From contig NZ_PCQA01000002.1 in assembly GCF_002979915.1 (NCBI RefSeq), positions 434,001-498,000 of the forward strand: a DNA stretch of 64,000 nt, written 5' to 3'. The position numbers and the translations under genes were made by a program. The first letter of the stretch is position 1. Each line of letters begins with the position of its first letter. This document shows, in pieces, positions 26,080 to 33,794 of this stretch. This DNA is from Arthrobacter sp. MYb213 (GTDB lineage Bacteria > Actinomycetota > Actinomycetes > Actinomycetales > Micrococcaceae). Below the pieces are notes generated by a model, which did no database searches, had not been told where the DNA came from, and saw only the letters and a list, made by a program, of their open reading frames with translations.

Positions 26080-27365
26080 TACTTACTTTCCTCATTCGTT
26101 AAGATTTCTCCACGTTCGGCCTTCAACGCGATGTCGCTGCGCGACTGCGCTCCAGGCCAACTAATCTTTGCCACACCGGCATAGGCGCTAGCCCGAGCAC
26201 TGGCCAGATCATCACCCAGGGCGACAACGGCCAAAACACGTCCGCCAGACACAACGATGTTGCCGTCGGCATCGGCGCTGGTGCCGGCATGCATGACATG
26301 GACGTTAGGAACAGTGTTGGCCTCTTCAAGCCCTTGAATTATTTCGCCCTTCACCGGGGTGTCAGGATAGTTTTCTGCGGCAATGACCACGTCAACTGCG
26401 GTCTGAGAAGACCAGCGCAGCTGTTCGGCGTCATCCAATGTTCCGTTCGCCGCGGCCAGTAGGACGCCACCCAAAGGAGTCTTTAGACGAGCCAACACAG
26501 CTTGAGTCTCAGGGTCACCGAAGCGAGCGTTAAACTCAATCACGCGGATGCCACGCTTGGTGATGGCAAGGCCGCAGTACAGCACACCGGTGAACGGGGT
26601 GCCGCGCTTTTCCATTTCGCGCAAAGTTGGGTAGGCGACGCGGTCCATGACCTCGTCGACGAAGGTTTCGGGCAGCCATTCGAGCGGTGAGTAGGCGCCC
26701 ATACCACCGGTATTGGGTCCCTGATCATTGTCGAAGATTCGTTTGAAGTCTTGCGCCGGTGCCAAAGGCACCGCGTGCTTACCGTCGCAAATAACAAAGA
26801 GCGAAACTTCTGGGCCGTCCAAAAATTCTTCGATGACCACGGTACCGCCGGCAGCAAAGCAGACTTCGGCGTGGGCTACGGCTTCGGCGCGGTCATGGGT
26901 GACCACAACACCCTTTCCGGCTGCCAGTCCGTCGTCTTTGACCACGTAGGGTGCGCCAAAGTCGTCAAGTGCCGAGGCTGCTTCTGCGGAGTTGGTAGCC
27001 ACATGCGCCATCGCGGTGGGCACCTGCGCGGCGGCCATCACGTCCTTGGCGAATGCTTTGGAAGCCTCTAGCTGGGCAGCGGCCTGAGTTGGGCCGAAGA
27101 CCGGGATGCCGGCCTCGATCAACGCATCGGCAACACCAGCAGCCAAAGGCGCTTCAGGGCCAACGATCACTAGCTCGCTAGCCAGTTCTTGTGCCAGCGC
27201 CAGCACCGCTTGCGGGTCTTGCGCATCGATGTTGTGGGTGGTGACGTCCTGTGCGATACCGGCGTTACCGGGAGCGCAATGAACCTCATTGACGTAGGGG
27301 TCTGCACTTAGTGCACGGACAATTGCATGCTCACGGCCGCCTGGGCCAATAACCAGTACCTTCAC
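26079..27365 (-). CDS. purD: Phosphoribosylamine-glycine ligase (GAR synthetase)
   Basis: Purine pathway step 2, an ATP-grasp ligase. GTG 27365 is chosen as start because it gives the canonical opening V-K-V-L-V-I-G-P-G-G-R-E-H and has TAAACT exactly 7 nt upstream; an ATG 60 nt further up precedes this promoter. This yields 428 aa. Features include the N-terminal Rossmann-like domain, V-V-K-D-D-G-L-A-A-G-K-G-V-V-V (ATP-grasp), G-P-E-V-S-L-F, N-T-G-G-M-G-A-Y-S-P, and F-N-A-R-F-G-D-P-E-T-Q metal ligands. It is first in a purD-purC operon. Confidence 0.96.
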   Translation of the reverse strand: MKVLVIGPGGREHAIVRALSADPYVNEVHCAPGNAGIAQDVTTHNIDAQDPQAVLALAQELASELVIVGPEAPLAAGVADALIEAGIPVFGPTQAAAQLEASKAFAKDVMAAAQVPTAMAHVATNSAEAASALDDFGAPYVVKDDGLAAGKGVVVTHDRAEAVAHAEVCFAAGGTVVIEEFLDGPEVSLFVICDGKHAVPLAPAQDFKRIFDNDQGPNTGGMGAYSPLEWLPETFVDEVMDRVAYPTLREMEKRGTPFTGVLYCGLAITKRGIRVIEFNARFGDPETQAVLARLKTPLGGVLLAAANGTLDDAEQLRWSSQTAVDVVIAAENYPDTPVKGEIIQGLEEANTVPNVHVMHAGTSADADGNIVVSGGRVLAVVALGDDLASARASAYAGVAKISWPGAQSRSDIALKAERGEILTNEESK

Positions 27366-27372
27366 CCCGCCA

Positions 27373-27378
27373 AGTTTA
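27373..27378 (-). promoter_or_regulatory. -10 box of purDC (leaderless)
   Basis: TAAACT on the minus strand, 7 nt before the GTG of purD; identical hexamer and spacing to ponA2. Confidence 0.55.
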
Positions 27379-27495
27379 CCGGAGATTAGTGCCAGGTTAT
27401 TGGTCTGTGACCGGTCAATGAACACTTCTTACCATTGACTATTTCTCGTTGAGCTTCCAGGGTTTCCCAATATTTGAGGTGCTCTGTGCACCACA

Positions 27496-27501
27496 TAGAC
27501 T
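27496..27501 (+). promoter_or_regulatory. -10 box of the asparaginase gene (leaderless)
   Basis: TAGACT followed by 7 nt and the ATG at 27509. Confidence 0.55.
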
Positions 27502-27508
27502 GAGTCTT

Positions 27509-28501
27509 ATGGCCTCGGCGATAGACATCACACACTGCACAGAGCTGCTTCGGGTAACCCGTAATTCGGTCGTTGAATCCAGACATTATGGAACCGCGGT
27601 GGTGCTGGACGCGGCGGGAGAAGTACTCGAAGCCCTCGGCGATCCGCAGGCACTGATCTTTCCGCGCTCCGCACTGAAACCTTTTCAAGCCATCGGTTCG
27701 CTGCGTGCCGGGGCAGTCCTGAACTCCGCCCAACTAGCGTTGGCTTGCGCCAGCCACTTAGGCACTGCCAGGCACCAGCAGTTGGCGCACAGTGTGCTCG
27801 CCTCGGTGAACTTGGGCGAAGAACAATTGCAGTGTCCGGATTCGTGGCCAGGCGATTCCGCCAGCAGAACCGAAATGATTATCGAAGGGCAGCGCCCAAA
27901 CAAGTTGGCATTTAACTGTTCGGGCAAGCATGCGGCTTTTCTAGCAGCTGCGGTATCACGTGGCGAACAGGTAGAAACGTATTTGAATCCTGAGCACCCG
28001 GTACAGCAGTGCGCGTTAGCAGCAATTGAAGAATTCTGCGGTCCGATAACTATTGTGGGCGTGGATGGGTGCGGTGCTCCGGCACCCCAAATGTCCTTGT
28101 ATTCCTTAGCCAAGGGGTTCAACAATCTCAGTACCAGCAGTGATCAGCATGTCCGTGCCGTTGCCAACGCGATGCGCGAACATCCTTGGGCGGTACGCGG
28201 TCCTGGCAGCCCGAACACCATCGTGAACGAATCCACGGGAATTATTGCCAAGCTGGGTGCCGAAGGCGTGCTGGGTATGAGCACCAGCCAAGGGGTGAGT
28301 GTAGTGGTCAAAATGCTAGATGGCTCATCGCGCGGAATGGACTTATTGGCTCTTGGGCTGTTGGCCAAACATGGTGCCCTCACACCGCAGAAGCTGAAAG
28401 AATTGTCTTCTAGACTGGCGCCGGCAGGCACCAGTGAGGGCTCCCGCGCGGCGCAGATTCACTATGTCGGTCAAGAGTTTATGTCTGAGTCGCCTCGTTG
28501 A
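27509..28501 (+). CDS. Asparaginase, Rhizobium-type (PF06089-like)
   Basis: 330 aa. Start ATG 27509 is fixed by TAGACT 7 nt upstream; the longer frame beginning at 27449 would include this promoter. It matches the thermolabile asparaginase II family of Rhizobium and actinobacteria: V-T-R-N-S-V-V-E-S-R-H-Y-G, F-P-R-S-A-L-K-P-F-Q, S-H-L-G-T-A-R-H, N-C-S-G-K-H-A-A-F, G-V-D-G-C-G-A-P. Members hydrolyse L-asparagine to aspartate and ammonia in the cytoplasm. This family is unrelated to E. coli AnsB; N-C-S-G-K-H holds the conserved Ser/Lys pair. Aspartate supply next to purine genes (purC uses aspartate) may be meaningful or chance. Confidence 0.85.
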   Translation: MASAIDITHCTELLRVTRNSVVESRHYGTAVVLDAAGEVLEALGDPQALIFPRSALKPFQAIGSLRAGAVLNSAQLALACASHLGTARHQQLAHSVLASVNLGEEQLQCPDSWPGDSASRTEMIIEGQRPNKLAFNCSGKHAAFLAAAVSRGEQVETYLNPEHPVQQCALAAIEEFCGPITIVGVDGCGAPAPQMSLYSLAKGFNNLSTSSDQHVRAVANAMREHPWAVRGPGSPNTIVNESTGIIAKLGAEGVLGMSTSQGVSVVVKMLDGSSRGMDLLALGLLAKHGALTPQKLKELSSRLAPAGTSEGSRAAQIHYVGQEFMSESPR

Positions 28502-28564
28502 TGCCGAAACTAGCAGCGGGAAATATGACATTTTCACGTCATCGAAGGAAGCAGGTCTAAGGCT

Positions 28565-28945
28565 ATGGCGATCAAAAGAAGAATCGATGAACCCACCGGG
28601 CGCACGGCGTTACGCGAGTGGGCGCAAAACGCTGAAACTCAAGGGAAAACAGGGCGTTCCACCCTCGCTACGGCCGTGCGTTTTACGTTAGAGGAACTCG
28701 CTTCCCGGGCCGAGGGAAACTCGGTTGAAGTGCGCATCCCACCCTTCGGTGTGACCCAATGCATTGAAGGGCCCCGGCATACCCGCGGGACCCCTCCAAA
28801 CGTGGTCGAAATGCCTGCTGAATTATGGCTATCGCTAGTCACCGGGCGAACTAACTGGGCCACCGCCGTGCAATCGGGGCAATTGCATGCCTCGGGACTA
28901 AGGGCGGACTTGTCGGCACATCTGCCACTAATTGAGTACCCTTAA
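28565..28945 (+). CDS. Sterol-carrier-family protein (purF neighbour)
   Basis: 126 aa, ATG 28565 with AAGGAAG upstream. The sequence M-A-I-K-R-R-I-D-E then ...R-I-P-P-F-G-V-T-Q-C and H-T-R-G-T-P-P-N-V-V-E-M resembles the small SCP2-like proteins found beside purF in actinobacteria; no biochemical role is known to me. The C-terminal half (M-P-A-E-L-W-L-S-L-V-T-G-R, then S-G-L-R-A-D-L-S) matches the SCP2 ligand-binding fold pattern. It is followed 3 nt later by a small membrane protein gene. Confidence 0.75.
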   Translation: MAIKRRIDEPTGRTALREWAQNAETQGKTGRSTLATAVRFTLEELASRAEGNSVEVRIPPFGVTQCIEGPRHTRGTPPNVVEMPAELWLSLVTGRTNWATAVQSGQLHASGLRADLSAHLPLIEYP

Positions 28946-28948
28946 AGC

Positions 28949-29272
28949 ATGGAGCAACACCCCGCCACCCCGTCATCCGCTGATCAGCCAATTACCGTGC
29001 TGATTCATGCGGCACCACGTTTCTGGCCATTTGTACTGACCGGCGCCGTTCTCGGTGCCCTGATCGGTGCAATCATTGGCTTCCTTGGTGAACCTTCAAT
29101 GGATTACACCGTAGGTTCGGCCATCGGATTCTTCGCCATGTTCTGTGCAGGACTTGGCATTGGGTTGGGCGCACTTGCCTATGTAATTATCGACCGCGTG
29201 ACTTCGCGTAAGACCACCCAAAAACTGGCGGTGCCCCTGGCCGGGGATACCACCAGCGAGCAACAAGGCTAG
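28949..29272 (+). CDS. Small membrane protein, unknown function
   Basis: 107 aa with two strongly hydrophobic helices (about 28-50, F-V-L-T-G-A-V-L-G-A-L-I-G-A-I-I-G-F; and about 58-82, G-S-A-I-G-F-F-A-M-F-C-A-G-L-G-I-G) rich in small residues, then a charged tail ending in S-E-Q-Q-G. TACCCT lies 6 nt before the ATG, but it overlaps the preceding stop, so co-transcription with that gene is as likely as a separate leaderless promoter. The same sort of gene occurs before purF in related actinobacteria; function unknown. Confidence 0.72.
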   Translation: MEQHPATPSSADQPITVLIHAAPRFWPFVLTGAVLGALIGAIIGFLGEPSMDYTVGSAIGFFAMFCAGLGIGLGALAYVIIDRVTSRKTTQKLAVPLAGDTTSEQQG

Positions 29273-29314
29273 GCGCCCTCCCCTTCCCAGGAAGGCATGC
29301 GGCGGCCGCGCACC

Positions 29315-29352
29315 TGGTCGTCGCTCACCACATAAGCGGTCGAAGACGACCA
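29315..29352. promoter_or_regulatory. Inverted repeat in the purF leader
   Basis: TGGTCGTC / GACGACCA, 8-bp perfect arms with a 22-nt spacer, ending 24 nt before the purF start. Could be a regulator site or an mRNA fold; weak evidence. Confidence 0.3.
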
Positions 29353-29376
29353 ACAGATACATGAGAGAATATTGAC

Positions 29377-30900
29377 ATGGCGCGTGGCGATGGACTACTT
29401 AATCATGACTTGCTTCCCAACGAAAAGGGCCCGCAGGACGAATGCGGAGTCTTTGGTGTTTGGGCACCTGGCGAAGATGTTGCAAAACTAACTTATTACG
29501 GGCTCTACGCCCTACAGCACCGCGGACAAGAGTCTGCCGGTATTGCCACCAGTGATGGCTCGCGAATCAACGTGTACAAAGACATGGGCTTAGTTTCCCA
29601 GGTCTTTGATGAAAACACTTTGAACTCGATGTCCGGCCACTTAGCAGTAGGTCACTGCCGTTACTCGACTACCGGTGCAAGCCACTGGGCCAACGCCCAG
29701 CCAACCTTGGGCCCTACCCAGACCGGCACCGTCGCTCTGGCGCATAACGGTAACCTCACCAACTCGGCGCAGCTAGCCGAAATGGTCGAAGCTAAGCAGC
29801 TGGCAGACGGCGGTAAGGTCCGTGGCGAAATCGCTCAGGGCAACACCACCGACACCGCGCTGGTCACCGCGCTGCTTGCCGGCTCCGAAGGTCAGTCCTT
29901 AGAAGAGACCGCGTTAGAGCTGCTGCCAAAGATTGACGGCGCATTCTGCTTTGTCTTCATGGATGAAAACACCATGTATGCCGCCCGCGACCCACACGGG
30001 GTACGCCCGCTGGTTCTCGGTCGGTTGGACCGTGGTTGGGTTGTTGCCTCCGAGCAGCCCGGTCTTGCTACCGTTGGCGCCTCATTCATTCGTGAAATTG
30101 AGCCTGGCGAACTGATCGCTATCGACGAAAGTGGCGTGCGTTCCACCCGCTTCGCCGAAGCCACCCCGAAGGGTTGCGTCTTCGAGTACGTGTACCTTGC
30201 CCGCCCGGATGCTTCCATCGCTGGCCGCTCGGTGTATGAAGCCCGTGTAGAGATGGGCCGTCAGCTGGCTCGCGAGAACAGCGCGGATGCAGATATTGTC
30301 ATCCCGGTCCCGGAATCAGGTACTCCTGCAGCTATTGGTTATGCCGAGGAATCAGGTATTCCTTTCACCCATGGTTTCGTCAAGAACGCCTATGTGGGCC
30401 GCACCTTCATCCAGCCCTCGCAGACCTTGCGTCAGCTGGGTATCAAGTTGAAACTCAACGCTTTGGAAACCGTGCTGCGCGGCAAGCGCGTGGTTGTGGT
30501 GGACGATTCGATTGTGCGCGGTAATACCCAGCGCGCGGTAGTGCGGATGTTGCGCGAAGCCGGTGCCGCCGAGGTGCATGTGAAGATCTCTTCACCACCG
30601 GTGAAGTGGCCTTGCTTCTACGGCATCGATTTCGCCACCCGTGCGGAACTGATTGCCAATGGTGCTGCCGTGGATGAAATCGGTAAGTCCATCGGCGCCG
30701 ATTCTTTGGCATACATTTCCGAGGAAGGCATGATCGGTGCGACCATGCAGCCTCGCGAAAAGCTATGCACCGCGTGCTTTACAGGAGACTACCCGATTGC
30801 GCTGCCAGGCGAGGAGCGCCGCGGGAAGAACCTGCTGGAGAAGAGCAACCAGGGCGGCTGCGAGCCGGGCCCGGATGCCGAACTCGAATCTTCCCTGTAA
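29377..30900 (+). CDS. purF: Amidophosphoribosyltransferase
   Basis: First committed step of purine synthesis: PRPP plus glutamine to phosphoribosylamine. 507 aa. A 21-residue N-terminal stretch precedes Cys in Q-D-E-C-G-V-F-G-V-W; that Cys is the glutamine-amidotransferase nucleophile exposed after propeptide removal. Other motifs are A-L-Q-H-R-G-Q-E-S-A-G-I-A, G-H-C-R-Y-S-T-T-G, and the PRPP loop V-V-V-V-D-D-S-I-V-R-G-N-T. The C-terminal cysteines (L-C-T-A-C-F-T-G-D-Y-P) belong to the [4Fe-4S] cluster of the Bacillus-type enzyme. purM follows 76 nt later in the same direction. Confidence 0.97.
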   Translation: MARGDGLLNHDLLPNEKGPQDECGVFGVWAPGEDVAKLTYYGLYALQHRGQESAGIATSDGSRINVYKDMGLVSQVFDENTLNSMSGHLAVGHCRYSTTGASHWANAQPTLGPTQTGTVALAHNGNLTNSAQLAEMVEAKQLADGGKVRGEIAQGNTTDTALVTALLAGSEGQSLEETALELLPKIDGAFCFVFMDENTMYAARDPHGVRPLVLGRLDRGWVVASEQPGLATVGASFIREIEPGELIAIDESGVRSTRFAEATPKGCVFEYVYLARPDASIAGRSVYEARVEMGRQLARENSADADIVIPVPESGTPAAIGYAEESGIPFTHGFVKNAYVGRTFIQPSQTLRQLGIKLKLNALETVLRGKRVVVVDDSIVRGNTQRAVVRMLREAGAAEVHVKISSPPVKWPCFYGIDFATRAELIANGAAVDEIGKSIGADSLAYISEEGMIGATMQPREKLCTACFTGDYPIALPGEERRGKNLLEKSNQGGCEPGPDAELESSL

Positions 30901-30976
30901 CTAGCCACCTCACTACTACCTCGTTGCAAGCGGCACCGTTACCTCGGTGTTCACGACAGAAAAGGACCCATCTGCC

Positions 30977-32119
30977 ATGAGCGGCACGCAAGAGCAGCCC
31001 ACCTCCATTACCTACGCCGGAGCCGGTGTCGACGTCGAGGCCGGTGACCGCGCCGTTGAACTGATGAAGGGCGCCATCAAGGCCACGCACACTTCCGGAG
31101 TAGTCGGCGGGGTCGGCGGTTTCGCCGGCCTATTCGATGTTTCTTTCCTGACCGGATACAAGAAGCCTTACCTCGCGACCTCCACCGATGGTGTGGGTAC
31201 CAAGGTGGCTATCGCGCAGAAGCTAGATATCCATGACACCATCGGCCAGGACCTGGTCGGCATGGTGGTAGATGACATCGTAGTGGTTGGCGCGAAGCCG
31301 CTGTTCATGACCGATTACATTGCTACCGGCAAGGTCGTTCCAGAGCGTATCGCCGACATCGTGCGCGGTATCGCCGAGGGTTGCAAGCTTGCAGGCACTG
31401 CATTGGTTGGCGGCGAAACCGCCGAGCACCCAGGCTTGCTGGCCGAAGACGAATACGACGTGGCAGGCGCCGCGACCGGTGTGATCGAGGCAGATCAGCT
31501 GCTCGGCCCAGAGCGTGTGTTGGCCGGCGACGTGGTCATCGGTATGGCTTCCTCGGGCATCCACTCCAACGGTTACTCGCTGGTGCGCCGCGTGATCGCA
31601 CATGCTAAGTGGGAACTAGAGCGTGAGGTCGCCGAGTTCGGTCGCACCTTGGGCGAGGAACTTTTGGTTCCGACCCGTATTTACACCACCGCTTGCTTGG
31701 ACTTGATTGATGAATTGAATACCGGAGAAGACTTCGGCGTTCACGGCTTCAGCCACGTCACCGGTGGCGGTCTGGCAGCTAACTTGGCTCGCGTACTCCC
31801 CCAGGGCCTCATGGCTCGCGTGGATCGCTCCACCTGGTCGCTGCCAGCGGTCTTCTCCACGATTGCTTCCCTCGGCAACGTTCCGTTGCCTGACCTTGAA
31901 CGCACCCTGAACTTGGGCGTGGGCATGGTGGCAGTAGTGGACCAGAGCGTTGCTGACCGTGCAGTGGCGCTGTTGAACAAGGCTGGCATGGGCGCTTGGA
32001 TCATGGGCTCGGTAGAGAAGCTTGACTCGTCGGCTAGCTCGGCAGGTCTGGACTACGTACAGGGCGCCAAGGGTGTTGATGGTGGCGGCGTACTGCTTAC
32101 CGGAAGCTACGCCAAATAA
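30977..32119 (+). CDS. purM: Phosphoribosylformylglycinamidine cyclo-ligase (AIR synthetase)
   Basis: Purine pathway step 5. 380 aa from ATG 30977, preceded by AAAAGGA at 8-9 nt; an ATG at 30947 lacks such a site. Motifs: I-T-Y-A-G-A-G-V-D-V-E-A-G, G-V-G-G-F-A-G-L-F-D, S-T-D-G-V-G-T-K (ATP), G-G-E-T-A-E-H-P and S-S-G-I-H-S-N-G-Y-S-L-V. It is probably co-transcribed with purF. A strong terminator and then an accessory island follow. Confidence 0.96.
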   Translation: MSGTQEQPTSITYAGAGVDVEAGDRAVELMKGAIKATHTSGVVGGVGGFAGLFDVSFLTGYKKPYLATSTDGVGTKVAIAQKLDIHDTIGQDLVGMVVDDIVVVGAKPLFMTDYIATGKVVPERIADIVRGIAEGCKLAGTALVGGETAEHPGLLAEDEYDVAGAATGVIEADQLLGPERVLAGDVVIGMASSGIHSNGYSLVRRVIAHAKWELEREVAEFGRTLGEELLVPTRIYTTACLDLIDELNTGEDFGVHGFSHVTGGGLAANLARVLPQGLMARVDRSTWSLPAVFSTIASLGNVPLPDLERTLNLGVGMVAVVDQSVADRAVALLNKAGMGAWIMGSVEKLDSSASSAGLDYVQGAKGVDGGGVLLTGSYAK

Positions 32120-32132
32120 CTTGTAGCTCAAT

Positions 32133-32174
32133 CAAATGATGCGTCACATCTTTCTAGGTGTGACGCATCATTTG
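32133..32174 (+). terminator. Rho-independent terminator of purFM
   Basis: 16-bp perfect stem (CAAATGATGCGTCACA and its complement) with a 10-nt loop, 13 nt after the purM stop, followed by TTTAAT. Confidence 0.88.
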
Positions 32175-32187
32175 TTTAATCTAGTTT

Positions 32188-32209
32188 GGTGGCCAACGCT
32201 AGCTCAGTT
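32188..32209. repeat. 22-bp direct repeat, left copy
   Basis: Identical to 33773-33794 (reads GGTGGCCAACGC...CTCAGTT). The right copy includes the last codons and stop of the sirtuin gene. Together they bound a 1.6-kb accessory segment, as att sites or a duplicated target would. Confidence 0.8.
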
Positions 32210-32258
32210 AATGAAAACGATCCCCGCCCCGGCTAAATAACGCCACACCCAATGACTT

Positions 32259-32606
32259 CTAATATTGTGTTGGCAGCGCACGATGAAGGATCGGGGACGT
32301 CGCATCATTCAAGTCACGAAGATTCGCCACCCGAGTCCGAGGCAGCTTCCATTCCTTCCAGTGAACTTGGCGTAATCGACGCCTAAACCACTGATCTATC
32401 TTGGCGAACTTATCCGGTGTCATCGACAACCGGAAGTAACCCAGCCAACCCGGAACAAAACGGTTCAACTGATCGATACGGTAGCCGGTCGACACACCCC
32501 ACCTCCGAGATACCAGAGCCCGGGTCCTGTCCTTCATGCGTCTAAACGCCTTCGAATCGACCCTGACCCGCGAACCTTTAACGAAGTACAAACCCTTACC
32601 CTGCAA
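32259..32606 (-). pseudogene. Remnant of a group II intron reverse transcriptase/maturase
   Basis: About 115 codons matching only the C-terminal maturase (X/GIIM) region of group II intron-encoded proteins: V-R-V-D-S-K-A-F-R-R-M-K-D-R-T-R, then G-W-L-G-Y-F-R-L and W-F-R-R-R-L-R-Q-V-H-W-K-E-W-K. The reverse-transcriptase domain (YADD) is missing upstream, and the usual downstream end is replaced after N-L-R-D-L. No domain V-like sequence is visible between here and 32187. This is a degraded fragment, not a working intron. A complete protein would be about 420-600 aa. Confidence 0.82.
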
Positions 32607-32884
32607 GTCGTAGTTTTATAGTCAGCCGAATAATGGGCGTTTGGGCTTGAGGACCTTTTACTGCGTTGGCTCGACGGTCTGCCCATCATGGGTAAACAAC
32701 GGCCAAGCCACTCGTGCAGCGTCATTGAATCCCAAGTCCTCCACTGATTGCTATGTCGTCAATTATTCGCATAAGCCGGGTAAAGTCGGGACCAAGTTCA
32801 GCAAAGCTGACGTCGAAAGAAGCCGTGCTAAGCAAATGATTTTCTTAGATGGATATTGAGGCGAATTCCTTGAAAGGTAGCTTT
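32607..32884. other. Non-coding stretch, probable decayed DNA
   Basis: 278 nt between the maturase fragment and the next gene. All six frames are broken or unrecognisable; I see no complete gene or mobile-element end. Confidence 0.5.
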
Positions 32885-33295
32885 ATGGCCAGGCAATTCA
32901 TTACCGGAAGCACTCCTCCGCGCTACCCAGCGGGCTGTGCAATTCCAACAGTCAACGACGCTCAGTTGCGAGGAGTCTACGATTTGATTGATCCAGACGT
33001 ACTAGGCGAGGTGATCTACGTGGGACTTAGGGAATCACTCGATAACCGGCAGGTCATTATCTACAGAAATTTTCGCGGGGAAATCAGCGGCCAGTTTCTC
33101 GACGTGCTCCTGACAGACAACTCGCCTGAGCACCATCCGATTGAGAATTCGATCCGGTCAATTTTCGTTCATGAGCTCAGTGAACCTTCGGACCCCGTGG
33201 AGTTCGCTTCGGAAACTGTCCAGAATATCGAAACCGAGTTCCCAGACATTCAGTGGTTTGGGGAAACTGATCAAGTTCGCATTGATGGTCAGTAA
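32885..33295 (+). CDS. Hypothetical protein of the accessory island
   Basis: 136 aa, not recognised. Start ATG 32885 (M-A-R-Q-F-I-T-G) is chosen because GAAAGG lies 7 nt upstream; an ATG 12 codons earlier lacks one. The sequence is acidic with no membrane segment: T-P-P-R-Y-P-A-G-C-A-I-P near the N-terminus, then alternating strands (V-I-Y-V-G-L-R-E, Q-V-I-I-Y-R-N-F-R-G) and an acidic C-terminal half. A good ribosome-binding site and intact frame suggest a real gene. It lies alone between a decayed intron and the repeat, the typical setting of acquired genes. It could be an immunity or antitoxin-like orphan, but nothing in the sequence shows this. Confidence 0.6.
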   Translation: MARQFITGSTPPRYPAGCAIPTVNDAQLRGVYDLIDPDVLGEVIYVGLRESLDNRQVIIYRNFRGEISGQFLDVLLTDNSPEHHPIENSIRSIFVHELSEPSDPVEFASETVQNIETEFPDIQWFGETDQVRIDGQ

Positions 33296-33783
33296 TTCCT
33301 GATAAGAAGGCTGGCTACAGGAGTAAGACTGCCCGTTGGAAGTGAAATAGATCAATTGAGGGCCAGGACCAATTCAATACTGGTCTTTTGTTCGAGTACA
33401 ACCCAAGTGCTCTGAACGAAAATTACAACGTAAATGGCAAGCGCCCTTGGGCGACAAGGCACTTTTCATGTTGAGCGATCACCTTATAACAATCGATCAA
33501 ACTACTTCTTGCCTGGCCTGAGAGCCGAAGAACCTCCGTCAAAGGTGAAGGAAGAACTCCCCCCAGAGGATGGCTCCCATGTCATCGTTCTTCCGCAACC
33601 ACCCGTACTTGCCTCATCGCGCAGACCATCGACCCTGGATTCTTCGTAGTGGGTTTGCCAGCAGCTTACGGCTGACTTCAGAAATTCCACTCACCACCGC
33701 GCAGTTCTACGAGGATTCCACAACTGACCGTGGAACGAATCTCGCCATCAAGTCGAGACCGGAGGAATCAACGGTGGCCAACG
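33296..33783. other. Gene-poor stretch before the right repeat
   Basis: 488 nt. Short open frames exist on both strands (for example 33434-33649 plus, 33502-33690 minus) but none has a ribosome-binding site or a recognisable sequence. No inverted terminal repeats were seen. Confidence 0.5.
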
Positions 33784-33794
33784 CTAGCTCAGTT
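33773..33794. repeat. 22-bp direct repeat, right copy, at sirtuin 3' end
   Basis: Second copy of 32188-32209, offset 1585 bp. Bases 33784-33794 encode the last three residues (Q-L-S) and stop of the sirtuin on the minus strand. Confidence 0.8.

Noticed and set aside
33434-33690. Short frames on both strands in the island
   Set aside because: No ribosome-binding site, no recognisable motif, and overlapping each other in opposite directions.
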